Shown here piece by piece: positions 8,244 to 16,427 of a DNA stretch of 29,717 nt. This stretch comes from Acidobacteriota bacterium. GTDB lineage: Bacteria > Acidobacteriota > Terriglobia > Terriglobales > Acidobacteriaceae. Within the stretch, counting starts at the first letter, position 1, and every line of letters starts with the position of its first letter. The stretch is from positions 1-29,717 of the forward strand of contig JAKAAZ010000010.1 of NCBI GenBank assembly GCA_021802085.1, read 5' to 3'. The notes under the pieces were generated by a model. That model was not told the DNA's origin. It worked only from the letters and a program-made list of their open reading frames with translations, and ran no database searches. A program made the translations under genes and the position numbers.

Positions 8244-8786
8244 TTATTTGAGCCCTGCCTGCATCCATAGCGTGATCCAGCATCCGGCGGCGATGGCAAC
8301 TCCATAGGGGAGCCGGAGAGTCGCGGGGTTGTGCATATTCAGTTCCGGGTGCGGCATCGCTCCCGCGATGGCATGATGCTGCACCAGGACTCCTACATTC
8401 CGCAGCGTGGACTTCAAACGTCCGCGAGTCACGGCGAGAAACAAGGCGAATACTCCGCCAGTCAAGACAGTGGCCAGAAAAATCTCCTGCAGATGGCCGA
8501 AACCGGCGATGCTGGAGACCGCGGCCATGAGCTTGACATCGCCCGCGCCCATGCCGCCGGCGAGAAAGAAGAAGAAAAAGACCGCTCCTCCAACCAGCCC
8601 GGCAGCCGCAGCCAACCCCATCTGCCGCCACCCGCCCGCGCCGAGATGGAACATGAGCGCGAGCGCGAGCGATGAGCCTGTGAGGAGATTGGGAATTCGC
8701 CGTGTTCGAATGTCCCAAACTGCGCCGACGGAGGCGCAGAGTGAGGCACACAAGAGAACCATACAGTCCGGGGATAGCAGCTTCAT
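8244..8786 (-). CDS. tadV: Prepilin peptidase TadV/CpaA (A24 family)
   Basis: The protein of about 180 residues is a polytopic aspartic peptidase. The two catalytic aspartates are visible in VWDIRTRRIPN (about residue 25) and in GMGAGDVKLMAAV (the GxGD motif). Hydrophobic helices include LAAAAGLVGGAVFFFFFLAGG. It is short, lacking the methyltransferase domain of PilD, as expected for the CpaA/TadV type. It should cleave the leader of the Flp pilin encoded just upstream, and probably the TadE-like pseudopilins. The start is uncertain: ATG at 8784-8786 is used here, but an in-frame TTG at 8796-8798 would add four residues. Neither has a clear Shine-Dalgarno. Confidence 0.9.
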   Translation of the reverse strand: MKLLSPDCMVLLCASLCASVGAVWDIRTRRIPNLLTGSSLALALMFHLGAGGWRQMGLAAAAGLVGGAVFFFFFLAGGMGAGDVKLMAAVSSIAGFGHLQEIFLATVLTGGVFALFLAVTRGRLKSTLRNVGVLVQHHAIAGAMPHPELNMHNPATLRLPYGVAIAAGCWITLWMQAGLK

Positions 8787-8949
8787 GTCAACCCGCAAGA
8801 GAAAATGTGACGGGCAACCGATACGTTTCCAGCGTGCGGAAAGCGATGTTTCTGTCTCTGCAATGTCTGCGCATTGTCAGGGGGGAGGGCTGTAAGGATT
8901 GGCGAAAGCATTGAACCTGCCGTCTCACACAACCCTTACAGGCTGAATG

Positions 8950-8979
8950 AAAAAGCTGATCTTCCTGCCCCGCCAGCTT
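8950..8979 (-). terminator. Weak intrinsic terminator candidate after flp
   Basis: On the minus strand AAGCTG (overlapping the flp stop codon) pairs with CAGCTT after a 15-base spacer, and five Ts follow. The stem is only 6 bp and the loop is long, so this is a tentative call. A leaky terminator here would help express much more pilin than assembly machinery. Confidence 0.25.
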
Positions 8980-9160
8980 AAACGGCACTCGTCAGGGTGG
9001 TCCCCACGCTGTTGAAGGCAGTGCCAATATCGGTGGCAAGCGCCTTCATACCGGTCACTGCTCCCAGTCCGATCAAGGCCGCGACCAGCGCGTACTCGAT
9101 CAGGTCCTGACCGGAATCTTCTTGTACCAGGCGGATGAAAAGTTCTTTGAAAGTTTTCAT
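8978..9160 (-). CDS. flp: Flp type IVc major pilin
   Basis: The 60-residue prepilin has a 17-residue basic leader (MKTFKELFIRLVQEDSG) and then the Flp motif QDLIEYALVAALIGLGAV. Cleavage is expected after Gly17, leaving a mature pilin of about 43 residues with the conserved Glu-Tyr pair at mature positions 5-6. The hydrophobic segment packs into the pilus core. The ATG at 9160 is preceded by AAGGAG with a 9-base spacer. An ATG seven codons upstream overlaps that ribosome site and is rejected. The peptidase tadV is directly downstream. Only one Flp gene is present in the window. Confidence 0.95.
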   Translation of the reverse strand: MKTFKELFIRLVQEDSGQDLIEYALVAALIGLGAVTGMKALATDIGTAFNSVGTTLTSAV

Positions 9161-9396
9161 GTGATATTTCTCCTTAAGCATGTTCTAGTAGTTGACTTCA
9201 CCGTGCGGCCAGCGGCCTGACAAGTCCTGTTTGGAACTTCACAGGCCCTCTGACTTTTGTGTCTGTACAATGAATCCTACTCAGAAGTCGTCCGGCAGTA
9301 ACAGAAATCTTGGTTACCTAGTGGTACGGAAGTAATGAATCTGAAGAGTCAACAGGCGGAGGTATTCCCAAACGAGAAAAAGCGCGGACTTTCGGC
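9161..9396 (-). other. Intergenic region upstream of flp
   Basis: This gap of 236 bases between the TadG-like gene and flp is the largest inside the tad locus and probably carries the pilin promoter. No -35/-10 pair close to consensus was found, and no convincing sigma54 site. A small GGCC-AGC-GGCC inverted repeat lies at 9207-9217. The pilin ribosome binding site (AAGGAG) is at its downstream end. Confidence 0.4.
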
Positions 9397-11079
9397 TTAT
9401 TGCAGCATGCCAACCTTCAGCAGTTCGACGGAAGGCGCGGGATTCAACGCCAGATTCACGGCGCCATTGCCGTTCAGGCTGATCTGGTCAGCCACAACCT
9501 CGCCAAGAATAAACGTCCCAGTGCTGGAACCTCCACTCAAAGTGAAAATATCGGAATAGCTGCTGGAATGGAAATAGAGCGAGCCTGAAAAAGACATAGC
9601 ACCCGAGCCTCCGAACACCGGTTGAGCAGTGTTGGCGTGGTCCTGATACATCATGATTCCGCGGGAACCCGGACTGCCACGGGAATCGCTGGTGTCGCCG
9701 CCAGCGTCCCAATAGGTTCCATTGGTCGCACACTGCCCCCACAGTACATTCCCATTTAGAGTGCTGGGCATGTTCAGGGCCGCGCTCGGCGCGCTTCCAT
9801 CGCAGGTCAAAGATGCGGACGGTACCGGGATCAATGCAGTATTCGTGCCCGAATTTCCTGAGATATTGATCGACCCGGAATAGAAGTAGAACATGAGACC
9901 ATCGGTTTGCTGACCCACGCTGCTGGAAAGTGGACTGCAACTCGGTTGGCAAGGTGTCGCCATCCGCAGGGTAGTGCCACCTGAAACTGCCAGCGAACCG
10001 TCCAGGTAATAAATACCGGGCAGGAAGATGTAAGTCTGATTGCCACTGATTGGAATGCCATTGGGATAATAACCCGGCGAAAACTCCATGCAATTACGGC
10101 TCGGATCGGGACAACCATCCTGTCCCGCCATCGACAGGCTCTGGGCTTTTTGCACGGTGGTTCCAGCAGTCCCACTGATGGGTGTCTGGGACTTGACGCT
10201 TGCCGGTGGCCCAACGCCGGCGTAGGGGTCGCCGACTGGGAAAGCGCCGCCGCTCCAGTGTCCCGTTGTTCCGCCATTGAAACATGCCGTCGAAATTTGC
10301 GCAGGACCACCTACGGCCGCCACGTCGGAGCCCGTGCCTTTCGGTCCTCCCGCGCTGGTGTTGATGATGCCTGACTGGCAGTCGATGGCCGTAGCACTAT
10401 CGGAGTTGACCTGGAGCGCGCGCTGCGGGCCACCGATAATGTTCAGGGTCGTCCCTCCGCCACCATAATAAAAGGCGGCGGATACGGTGGGATTGAGCAC
10501 AACCACTGGCGCGGCTTCTTTCTCCTGCGTCAGCCCGCAGGTACAGGATGCGACCACTTTTTGATACGTCGTGCCGTGGATGGTGTACAGAAAATGGGTC
10601 TTTACATTTTCTGCCACCATCACCTGCAGAAATGGGTAAGAGGTAATGGAGCTGGGAGGAGTGACGGTGCCAGAGACAGAAGCCGGGAAACTCCACGTCA
10701 CCGAATTCGATGCGCTCCCGGCGGAGAAGCCTGCGCCGTTATAGCCGTTGGCATTCGCATAAAAGCAGATCGTCCCTGCGCCCGCAGTACAATTTCCCCC
10801 AATTCCGGGCGTAAAGTCCATGGTCGGCAGTGTCATGCCGGACGCCAGCCCGGCCATGTCCAGCGCGCCTGCCTCGCAGGCGGCATCCGCCGCGGTTTGC
10901 GCAGCCTGACGATGGAACCACAGGTTCGTCAAATCGACCGCGAAGCCCACCATGGCCAGCAGGAACAGTGTCAGCATCAAGAGCAGAGAAACCATGATCT
11001 GCCCGGATTCCAGCGTATCTTTGCAATCGTTGGTGGGCGCCTTGGCGCCTCTCGTCTCGTTTTGATTGCCAGTCCGCAT
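9397..11079 (-). CDS. tadG: TadG-like Flp pilus-assembly protein
   Basis: The protein of about 560 residues starts with the Tad/TadG N-terminal domain: ESGQIMVSLLLMLTLFLLAM, a single membrane span, followed by DLTNLWFHRQAAQTAADAACEAGALDM, the hallmark of the Tad domain. The rest is a large exported region rich in Gly, Ser, Thr and Asn with no recognised enzyme motifs, including PGIYYLDGSLAVSGG and repeated short beta-like strands near the C-terminus. Such proteins are thought to sit in the envelope with the pilus. The ATG at 11079 is chosen because AGGA lies 8 bases upstream; an in-frame GTG at 11100 would add seven residues. It follows the TadE-like genes in the same operon. Confidence 0.82.
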   Translation of the reverse strand: MRTGNQNETRGAKAPTNDCKDTLESGQIMVSLLLMLTLFLLAMVGFAVDLTNLWFHRQAAQTAADAACEAGALDMAGLASGMTLPTMDFTPGIGGNCTAGAGTICFYANANGYNGAGFSAGSASNSVTWSFPASVSGTVTPPSSITSYPFLQVMVAENVKTHFLYTIHGTTYQKVVASCTCGLTQEKEAAPVVVLNPTVSAAFYYGGGGTTLNIIGGPQRALQVNSDSATAIDCQSGIINTSAGGPKGTGSDVAAVGGPAQISTACFNGGTTGHWSGGAFPVGDPYAGVGPPASVKSQTPISGTAGTTVQKAQSLSMAGQDGCPDPSRNCMEFSPGYYPNGIPISGNQTYIFLPGIYYLDGSLAVSGGTTLRMATPCQPSCSPLSSSVGQQTDGLMFYFYSGSINISGNSGTNTALIPVPSASLTCDGSAPSAALNMPSTLNGNVLWGQCATNGTYWDAGGDTSDSRGSPGSRGIMMYQDHANTAQPVFGGSGAMSFSGSLYFHSSSYSDIFTLSGGSSTGTFILGEVVADQISLNGNGAVNLALNPAPSVELLKVGMLQ

Positions 11080-11106
11080 CCGGGGTGTCCTGTCTTCCAC
11101 TAATAA

Positions 11107-11658
11107 CTAATAGATGATCCGTCCCTGCGCGCTCAGTTGGACAGACTGAGCGATGCCGGGCAACTTGATGTAGGGCACATAGGTGTAATTGATGGTGACA
11201 TTCACGCGAGAGGGGGGGGCGGAACTGGCATCCGGATAGGCCACCTGGACTTTCATCTGCGTCAGATCGTGAAACGAATTCGCAGCGGAACTGTCGACGA
11301 CGGAAATGACGTTGGCACCGGAGGAATCCGCACAGCCGCTACTGGGCCCGCTGCAATTTGTGGTATCTGTTCCATGCACGATTGCGTAGCGAACCCCCTG
11401 ACGTGCCGCATCTCCCAAGACGCTATAGGTGTAGGTGAGCATGCACATTTCAAACAGCCAAAACACCATGGGGAGGACCAGCAGCAGGGACAGCGCGGTT
11501 TCGACCACCAGCGAGCCCGCTTCGGATCCGAACCGTCCCGTCTGTCGATCGCGATGGAACGGGCGGCGAAAAAGAGCCGACACAGCCCGACTGGCTAGCC
11601 TTGCGATGTGCCGCGGTTTTCCGGATGCTCTGTGCAGCCATGATGCCGATTGCGTCAT
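11107..11658 (-). CDS. tadE: TadE-like pseudopilin (second)
   Basis: The 183-residue protein belongs to the TadE-like family of minor pilins or pseudopilins. After a basic N-terminal region of about 45 residues comes SEAGSLVVETALSLLLVLPM, the TadE signature with a conserved Glu at the start of the hydrophobic helix, then a periplasmic domain. TadE proteins are processed by the Tad prepilin peptidase and may prime pilus assembly. The start ATG directly abuts the stop of the upstream TadE gene (TAA followed by ATG), indicating translational coupling. The unusually long and very basic N-terminal region may mean that the true start is internal, but no better ATG is present before the helix. Confidence 0.85.
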   Translation of the reverse strand: MTQSASWLHRASGKPRHIARLASRAVSALFRRPFHRDRQTGRFGSEAGSLVVETALSLLLVLPMVFWLFEMCMLTYTYSVLGDAARQGVRYAIVHGTDTTNCSGPSSGCADSSGANVISVVDSSAANSFHDLTQMKVQVAYPDASSAPPSRVNVTINYTYVPYIKLPGIAQSVQLSAQGRIIY

Positions 11659-12201
11659 TTAATCCAGAACCCTCATCGAAACCTGCCGGTGAAACTTCAT
11701 GGTCGGTAGCAGGGAGAAAGAAAAAAAACTGAGAGGAATCGGCGGCTGCACGGTATAGGTGACATCCACGCGGTTCAACAGAAAGGTCGGGGCTTCGGGA
11801 TCGGCGGCCGGGGTGTAGGCGGCGCCCGAGGGTCCATAACTGGCGCAGTTGGTCACATTGCCGGTGACTCCAACGCTCTTGGAGCATACCTGAACGGTGG
11901 TCGTCGACGACGAGCCGGCCAGGCTCCCAAGATCGCCGACCGCCAACGCCGCCACCGAGGTATTCGTCGCGATCGGGCCGGCTGCCGGCAGGGCACTTTG
12001 CGCGGGAGATACGAAGCCCTGGATGGAATACTCCGCCGCAGTGCGCGCCGAAGAGGTGAGGTTGGCGGCAACGATGAAGAAATATCCGAAATCCACGGCA
12101 TAGGCAACCAGCAAAATCAGGATGGGCAGGAAAATCGCAGTTTCCAGCAAGCTCTGCCCGGCGTCCCGCCGAAAACTCAGCCGACCTCGTTTCGCTCGCA
12201 T
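11659..12201 (-). CDS. tadE: TadE-like pseudopilin (first)
   Basis: The 180-residue protein starts MRAKRGRLSFRRDAGQSLLE and continues into a hydrophobic helix (TAIFLPILILLVAYAVDFGY), the TadE signature, followed by a periplasmic part with a Ser/Thr-rich middle. The frame is open far upstream, to a TTG at 12351, but the ATG at 12201 has AAGGA about 9 bases before it, and the resulting length matches the neighbouring paralogue. This is the first recognisable gene of the tad operon, so its promoter should lie in the divergent gap before the plus-strand membrane protein gene. A tandem pair of TadE-like proteins is common in tad loci (TadE/TadF). Confidence 0.82.
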   Translation of the reverse strand: MRAKRGRLSFRRDAGQSLLETAIFLPILILLVAYAVDFGYFFIVAANLTSSARTAAEYSIQGFVSPAQSALPAAGPIATNTSVAALAVGDLGSLAGSSSTTTVQVCSKSVGVTGNVTNCASYGPSGAAYTPAADPEAPTFLLNRVDVTYTVQPPIPLSFFSFSLLPTMKFHRQVSMRVLD

Positions 12202-12428
12202 TTCTGTGCGTCCTTCCATACCCTCTGCACCATTGACTGAGATATCCGCCGCGCCTGTTTTCCGGGCGACTCCATACACCATGGAGACCATGTTTGCGCT
12301 TATTCTTCTCCATTCCGAAAGCAGTACCTTCGTAACGCACGCGCGGGTCAAAGCGAACAGGGTTTTCGATAACTTCGGTAATATCTTGCTACACGAGACA
12401 TCTCCGCGACTAGGAATTTCGACTTCCC
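12202..12428. promoter_or_regulatory. Divergent intergenic region: tad operon / membrane protein pair
   Basis: These 227 bases separate the divergently transcribed tad operon and the membrane protein pair, so both promoters are expected here. On the plus strand TAATAT, near 12379, resembles a -10 box, but no good -35 pairs with it. No operator-like palindrome was recognised. Confidence 0.35.
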
Positions 12429-13937
12429 ATGGTTACTTGCGTAATTGAAGAGAAGAAAGGCTCCATTCGCTGGCGAACGCCACGGCTTGTGAAGAAGCTA
12501 TGCGGTTTTCCGGTGCTGCTCGCCGTTCTTCTAGCGCTCGTCGCGTTTCTCGCAATTCCAAAATCCATTGCAGATCCCGATATCGGCTGGCATCTGCGCA
12601 ATGCCGAACATCAACTGCACGCTCACGCCTTCCTTCGCCAGGATGTCTATTCCTTCACGACGCATGGCAAGCCGTGGATGGACCATGAATGGCTGTCGGA
12701 GATTCCTTTCTACCTGGCGTGGCGAGCCTTTGGCCCGCGCGGGATTTTCTTCGTCACCGTGGCGGCGATTGAAGCTATCCTGCTTGGCATCCTCGGGCTC
12801 GGGTACCTGGAATCGAAGAGCATCAAGGCTGCTTTCCTGACCTGCTTCGCGGCAATTTTTCTGGCGGGCGTCTCCTTTGGCCCCAGGACATTGTTGTTCG
12901 GCTGGATGTTTCTCGTGATTGAGTTGGGTATCCTGTACAGTTTCGAACGCGAGCGCGATCATCTCTGGGCGTTGCCCTTTGTCTTTTTGCTGTGGGTCAA
13001 TGCCCATGGTTCCTGGATGATCGGGCTGGTCTTGCTGGGCATCTTCGTTGTGTCCGGTTTGGTGGAAGGCACATGGGGATCGATCGAGGCGAGGCGATGG
13101 ACGCACCCGCAGATGTGGAAGCTTGCCCGGGTTTCCGTTTTGTCGGTGCTGGCGCTGTTTGTCAACCCTTATGGCTGGCGTCTGGTGCTGTATCCGTTCG
13201 ACATGGCCTTCCATCAGAAATTGAACATTGCGAACGTGGAGGAATGGAAGAGCCTGGATTTTCATACACCGCGCGGCAAGATTGTGCTGGGCACGCTGGC
13301 GGCGGTCATTCTGCTGCAACTTGTGCGGCGCAGAAAATGGATGCTGCATGAGGTACTGTTCGTGCTGGTCGGGACCTATGCCGCGCTGACCTACTCGCGC
13401 TTTTTATTTCTCGCCGCTATTTTGGTGTTGCCTTTTCTGGCCAAGGACCTGGCGGAGTGGATGCCGTATTATGCCGACCGGGACAAGCCGTGGTTGAACG
13501 CGCCGATCATGCTGGGCGCGATGGTCGCGCTCGTGCTGCTGTTTCCCACCGATCGCAAATTGAGAGACAGCGGCTCCAGCCTGTTTCCGGTACAGGCCTT
13601 GACGTATCTCGAACATTTTCATCCCCAGGGGAACGTTCTCAATGACTACCTGTGGGGCGGATATTTGATCTGGAACGTGCGGCAGGTGCCCGTCTTTATC
13701 GATTCCCGCGTGGATGTTTTCGAGCGCAATGGCGTGCTGGCGGATTATCTGCATGCCGCGCGCATCCAGGACAGCCTGCAGATCCTGGACAAATATTCCA
13801 TTCAGTATGTGCTGTTCAGCAACCATGTGCCGCTGAGCTATCTGCTGGAACATACGCCGGGGTGGAAGGTGGACTATCAGGACAAGACAACCATACTTCT
13901 CGAGCGAACGAAGCATCTGGCGCAGGGAAAACAATGA
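12429..13937 (+). CDS. Polytopic membrane protein, probable GT-C-like glycosyltransferase
   Basis: The 502-residue protein has a basic N-terminus, about ten hydrophobic helices (for example VLLAVLLALVAFLAIP, FGWMFLVIELGIL, VSVLSVLALFV) and a soluble C-terminal part of about 110 residues. The first external loop is rich in acidic and aromatic residues: IADPDIGWHLRNAEHQL and HGKPWMDHEWLSE, which resembles the catalytic loop of GT-C enzymes that use lipid-linked sugars. The C-terminal part contains NVLNDYLWGGYLIW and FIDSRVDVF, seen in related uncharacterised bacterial proteins. The substrate cannot be deduced. It shares the ATGA overlap with the next gene and is divergent from the tad operon. 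The start ATG has only a weak, distant purine stretch. An enzyme role is inferred, not shown. Confidence 0.7.
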   Translation: MVTCVIEEKKGSIRWRTPRLVKKLCGFPVLLAVLLALVAFLAIPKSIADPDIGWHLRNAEHQLHAHAFLRQDVYSFTTHGKPWMDHEWLSEIPFYLAWRAFGPRGIFFVTVAAIEAILLGILGLGYLESKSIKAAFLTCFAAIFLAGVSFGPRTLLFGWMFLVIELGILYSFERERDHLWALPFVFLLWVNAHGSWMIGLVLLGIFVVSGLVEGTWGSIEARRWTHPQMWKLARVSVLSVLALFVNPYGWRLVLYPFDMAFHQKLNIANVEEWKSLDFHTPRGKIVLGTLAAVILLQLVRRRKWMLHEVLFVLVGTYAALTYSRFLFLAAILVLPFLAKDLAEWMPYYADRDKPWLNAPIMLGAMVALVLLFPTDRKLRDSGSSLFPVQALTYLEHFHPQGNVLNDYLWGGYLIWNVRQVPVFIDSRVDVFERNGVLADYLHAARIQDSLQILDKYSIQYVLFSNHVPLSYLLEHTPGWKVDYQDKTTILLERTKHLAQGKQ

Positions 13938-15097
13938 GCCCCGCGATAGAGACCGGAATGGCTGACCACCCCAAGGCACGAACACCGAGCGCACCGGGGA
14001 CCACGGTTGGGATCGGACACGGTATTCTGGCTTGCGTTCTCTATGCTCTTGCCACTATCCAGTTGGTGTGGGGCTATCACAGCCGAGTGCCGTCGTATCT
14101 TCGTCTGGACGCGTATGAGAACGGGCTTGAACGCACGCCATTCCAATCAAGGATTCTGATGATGCTGGTGTTGCGATGGGCGCACCACAGCGCATTCATG
14201 AACAAGCTCGCCGACATTGTTTCGGCGGGCACGCCGATCTATAGATCCCATATTCGTCCCGAAGCGTTCGTCCTTGCAACCACGGATACGATGGGCGTTG
14301 TTCTTGCCGGCTGGATGGCAACGCGCATCTATGAAGCCGCCTCCGAGCGCCGATTGCTGACCGCGTACGTGTATCCGCTGGTGCTCGTCTTCTGCGCCAC
14401 CAGCTACGTACTGCTGCCCTTGCAGTCATTTCGTTTCTACTATGACCTGCCGAGCCTCGGGTTCTTTTCCGTGGGTCTCTATTTGATTTACTTTCGCAAG
14501 AATCCGCTGTGGTTCGCGGCCTTATTTGTCATCGCCACCATCAACCGTGAAACGACGCTGATGCTGTTGTGGTTTTTTGTGCTGGCGGCTGTCGCGGAGG
14601 GATATGCGGTCGACTGGCGCCGGGCTTACGCGCCGCGAACGCTTGCCGTGGTCGTGCCGCTGGCACTGTACTGGACTGGATGGCACATCTTTGTGGGGCG
14701 AATGTTCGCGCATAACCATCTGGAATGGATACGCCACTATGTGGTGAATGCGGTTTTGCTGGCGTGGCCGCCGGCATGGCCGCAGATGTTGAGCGCGGGC
14801 TGTTTTCTGATTCTTCCCATTCTTGTCTTCCGCCGGTGCGTGAAGGACGCAACGCTGCGGATCTGGCTATGGGCGCTGCCGGCATGGTTCGGCATCATGT
14901 TCGTCTACGGCATCCTGGTGGAAGTCAGGATTTTTGGAGAGCTGATTCCCTATCTCGTCTGCATGGCGGCGCTGATCGCGGAACAGACCATTCTAGGCCG
15001 CATCGAGAACGATGCGGGAGCCTGCCCTGAGCGTAGCCGAAAGGTTCAGAATGACTCCCTTTCACAAATAACTGTACCTACTGTCAATCCGCTCTAG
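13934..15097 (+). CDS. Polytopic membrane protein of unknown function
   Basis: The 387-residue protein has about nine hydrophobic helices and short loops. Recognisable segments are LERTPFQSRILMMLVLRWA near the N-terminus, ATINRETTLMLLWFFVLAAV in the middle and VEVRIFGELIPYL near the end. Conserved charged residues inside or beside helices (NRET, EVRIFGE) suggest an envelope polysaccharide or glycosyl-transfer role, but I do not assign a family. The ATG overlaps the stop of the preceding gene by 4 bases (ATGA), so the two are translationally coupled. The last 30 or so residues, including ACPERSRKVQNDS, are encoded by a dispersed repeat and are unlikely to be part of the ancestral protein. Confidence 0.65.
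   Translation: MSPAIETGMADHPKARTPSAPGTTVGIGHGILACVLYALATIQLVWGYHSRVPSYLRLDAYENGLERTPFQSRILMMLVLRWAHHSAFMNKLADIVSAGTPIYRSHIRPEAFVLATTDTMGVVLAGWMATRIYEAASERRLLTAYVYPLVLVFCATSYVLLPLQSFRFYYDLPSLGFFSVGLYLIYFRKNPLWFAALFVIATINRETTLMLLWFFVLAAVAEGYAVDWRRAYAPRTLAVVVPLALYWTGWHIFVGRMFAHNHLEWIRHYVVNAVLLAWPPAWPQMLSAGCFLILPILVFRRCVKDATLRIWLWALPAWFGIMFVYGILVEVRIFGELIPYLVCMAALIAEQTILGRIENDAGACPERSRKVQNDSLSQITVPTVNPL
15020..15055. repeat. Dispersed repeat within the 3' end of a coding sequence
   Basis: The segment contains cctgccctgagcgtagccga and then aaggttcagaatgac. On the minus strand this reads GTCATTCTGAACC and TTTCGGCTACGCTCAGGGC. Closely similar elements (CTTCG-CTACGCTCAGG type) are scattered in many copies through genomes of Acidobacteriota and Chloroflexota. 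Translated in this frame it yields the peptide ACPERSRKVQ, a tell-tale of this repeat. Only one clear copy is in the window. Confidence 0.6.
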
Positions 15098-15101
15098 AAG
15101 C

Positions 15102-16286
15102 TCAACGCTTCAGCACTTCCCGCGCGATCACCAGACGCTGGATTTCACTGGTGCCTTCGCCGATGGTGCAGAGCTTGACATCGCGATAGAACTTTTCCGC
15201 GGGATAATCTTTGATGAAGCCATATCCGCCGTGCAGTTGTACGCCTTCGTCGCAAATCTTAACCGCAACCTCGCTCGCATACAGCTTGGCCATGGCCGAC
15301 TCCAGCGTGGTCTTCATGCCTGCATCCTTCATCTGCGCGGCGCGAAAGGTGAGCAGCCTGGCTGCGTCGAGTTGCGTGGCCATATCGGCGATCTTCCACT
15401 GGATTCCTTGAAACTCGCTGATCGCCTTGCCGAACTGTTTTCGCTCTTTGATGTATTTCAATGCGGCGTCGAAGGCGCCCTGCGCCATGCCGAGTGACAA
15501 CGCGGCAATGGAGATGCGGCCACCATCCAGGACGCGCATGGAATCGATGAATCCCTCGCCCTGCCGACCCAGAAGATTTTCCTCTGGAATCTCACAGTCC
15601 TCGAAGATCAGCTCCGAAGTATCGCTGGCGCGGAGGCCAAGCTTGTTTTCCTTCTTGCCGGAGCGAAACCCAGGCGTGCCTTTTTCCACGATGAAGGCGG
15701 AAAACCCATGCGAACCCTGCGATCGATCCGTGACGGCAATGACGACGGAAGCATCCGCATAATGACCGTTGGTGATGAAGGTCTTGTTGCCATTCAACAC
15801 CCAGCGGTCGCCTTTTTTTACTGCTGTGGTGCGCGCGCCGCCCGCGTCCGAACCCGAGCCGGGTTCAGTGAGACCCCACGCGCCCAGCCATTCTCCGCTG
15901 GCCAGCCGGGTCACATATTTTTTGCGCTGTTCTTCCGTGCCAGCGAGAAAGATATGGTTGGCGGCCAGCGAGTTGTGAGACGCGACGATGATGCCGATCG
16001 AGCCATCCACGCGCGACAGTTCTTCGATGGCGATGACATATTCCACGTAGCCCAGGCCCGAACCGCCGCATTCCTGGGGAAAGATGACGCCCATCAATCC
16101 CATGCGACCCAGCTCCTTCACCAGGTCCGCGGGAAATTCGCTGGCTTCATCCCAGCGGCTCACGTTGGGAGCAATCTCGCGGGCGGCGAACTCACGAATC
16201 TCCTTGCGCAACTGCTGCTGCTCTTCAGTGAACAGATGGAACTGCGCCGCAGACTGGCCGGACTGTTCGAGCGGATCTGTGCTCAT
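15102..16286 (-). CDS. Acyl-CoA dehydrogenase
   Basis: The 394-residue FAD enzyme oxidises an acyl-CoA to the trans-2-enoyl-CoA and passes electrons to ETF. The N-terminal helical domain is at about 17-130. The FAD-contact motif LTEPGSGSDA is at 139-148 with FITNG at 170-174. The C-terminal domain contains LHGGYGFIKDYPAEKFYRD and the catalytic-base region GEGTSEIQR, with the expected catalytic Glu near residue 377. Length is normal. The ATG at 16286 is chosen over an in-frame start 23 codons upstream because it begins just before the conserved domain and has GAGGG nearby. Substrate chain length or branching cannot be read from the sequence. It is convergent with the membrane protein gene (4-base gap) and divergent from the GH42 gene. 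Confidence 0.93.
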   Translation of the reverse strand: MSTDPLEQSGQSAAQFHLFTEEQQQLRKEIREFAAREIAPNVSRWDEASEFPADLVKELGRMGLMGVIFPQECGGSGLGYVEYVIAIEELSRVDGSIGIIVASHNSLAANHIFLAGTEEQRKKYVTRLASGEWLGAWGLTEPGSGSDAGGARTTAVKKGDRWVLNGNKTFITNGHYADASVVIAVTDRSQGSHGFSAFIVEKGTPGFRSGKKENKLGLRASDTSELIFEDCEIPEENLLGRQGEGFIDSMRVLDGGRISIAALSLGMAQGAFDAALKYIKERKQFGKAISEFQGIQWKIADMATQLDAARLLTFRAAQMKDAGMKTTLESAMAKLYASEVAVKICDEGVQLHGGYGFIKDYPAEKFYRDVKLCTIGEGTSEIQRLVIAREVLKR

Positions 16287-16427
16287 CGGAAGCCCTCGGG
16301 AAAACCATCGAGTGTTTATGATACATTCCGCAGTGGACTCTTCTCGTGACGGCATCGGTGTTCTACGAGACGATCAAGGAACCGCATCGTCCGAGAAGTT
16401 GTATTCGTTCCCAAGGAAATAATCGCG

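Noticed and set aside
9225..9330. Possible sigma70 or sigma54 promoter upstream of flp
   Set aside because: TTACTG with TAGGAT at 16-bp spacing is too far from consensus, and no TGGC-TTGC pair at sigma54 spacing was found.
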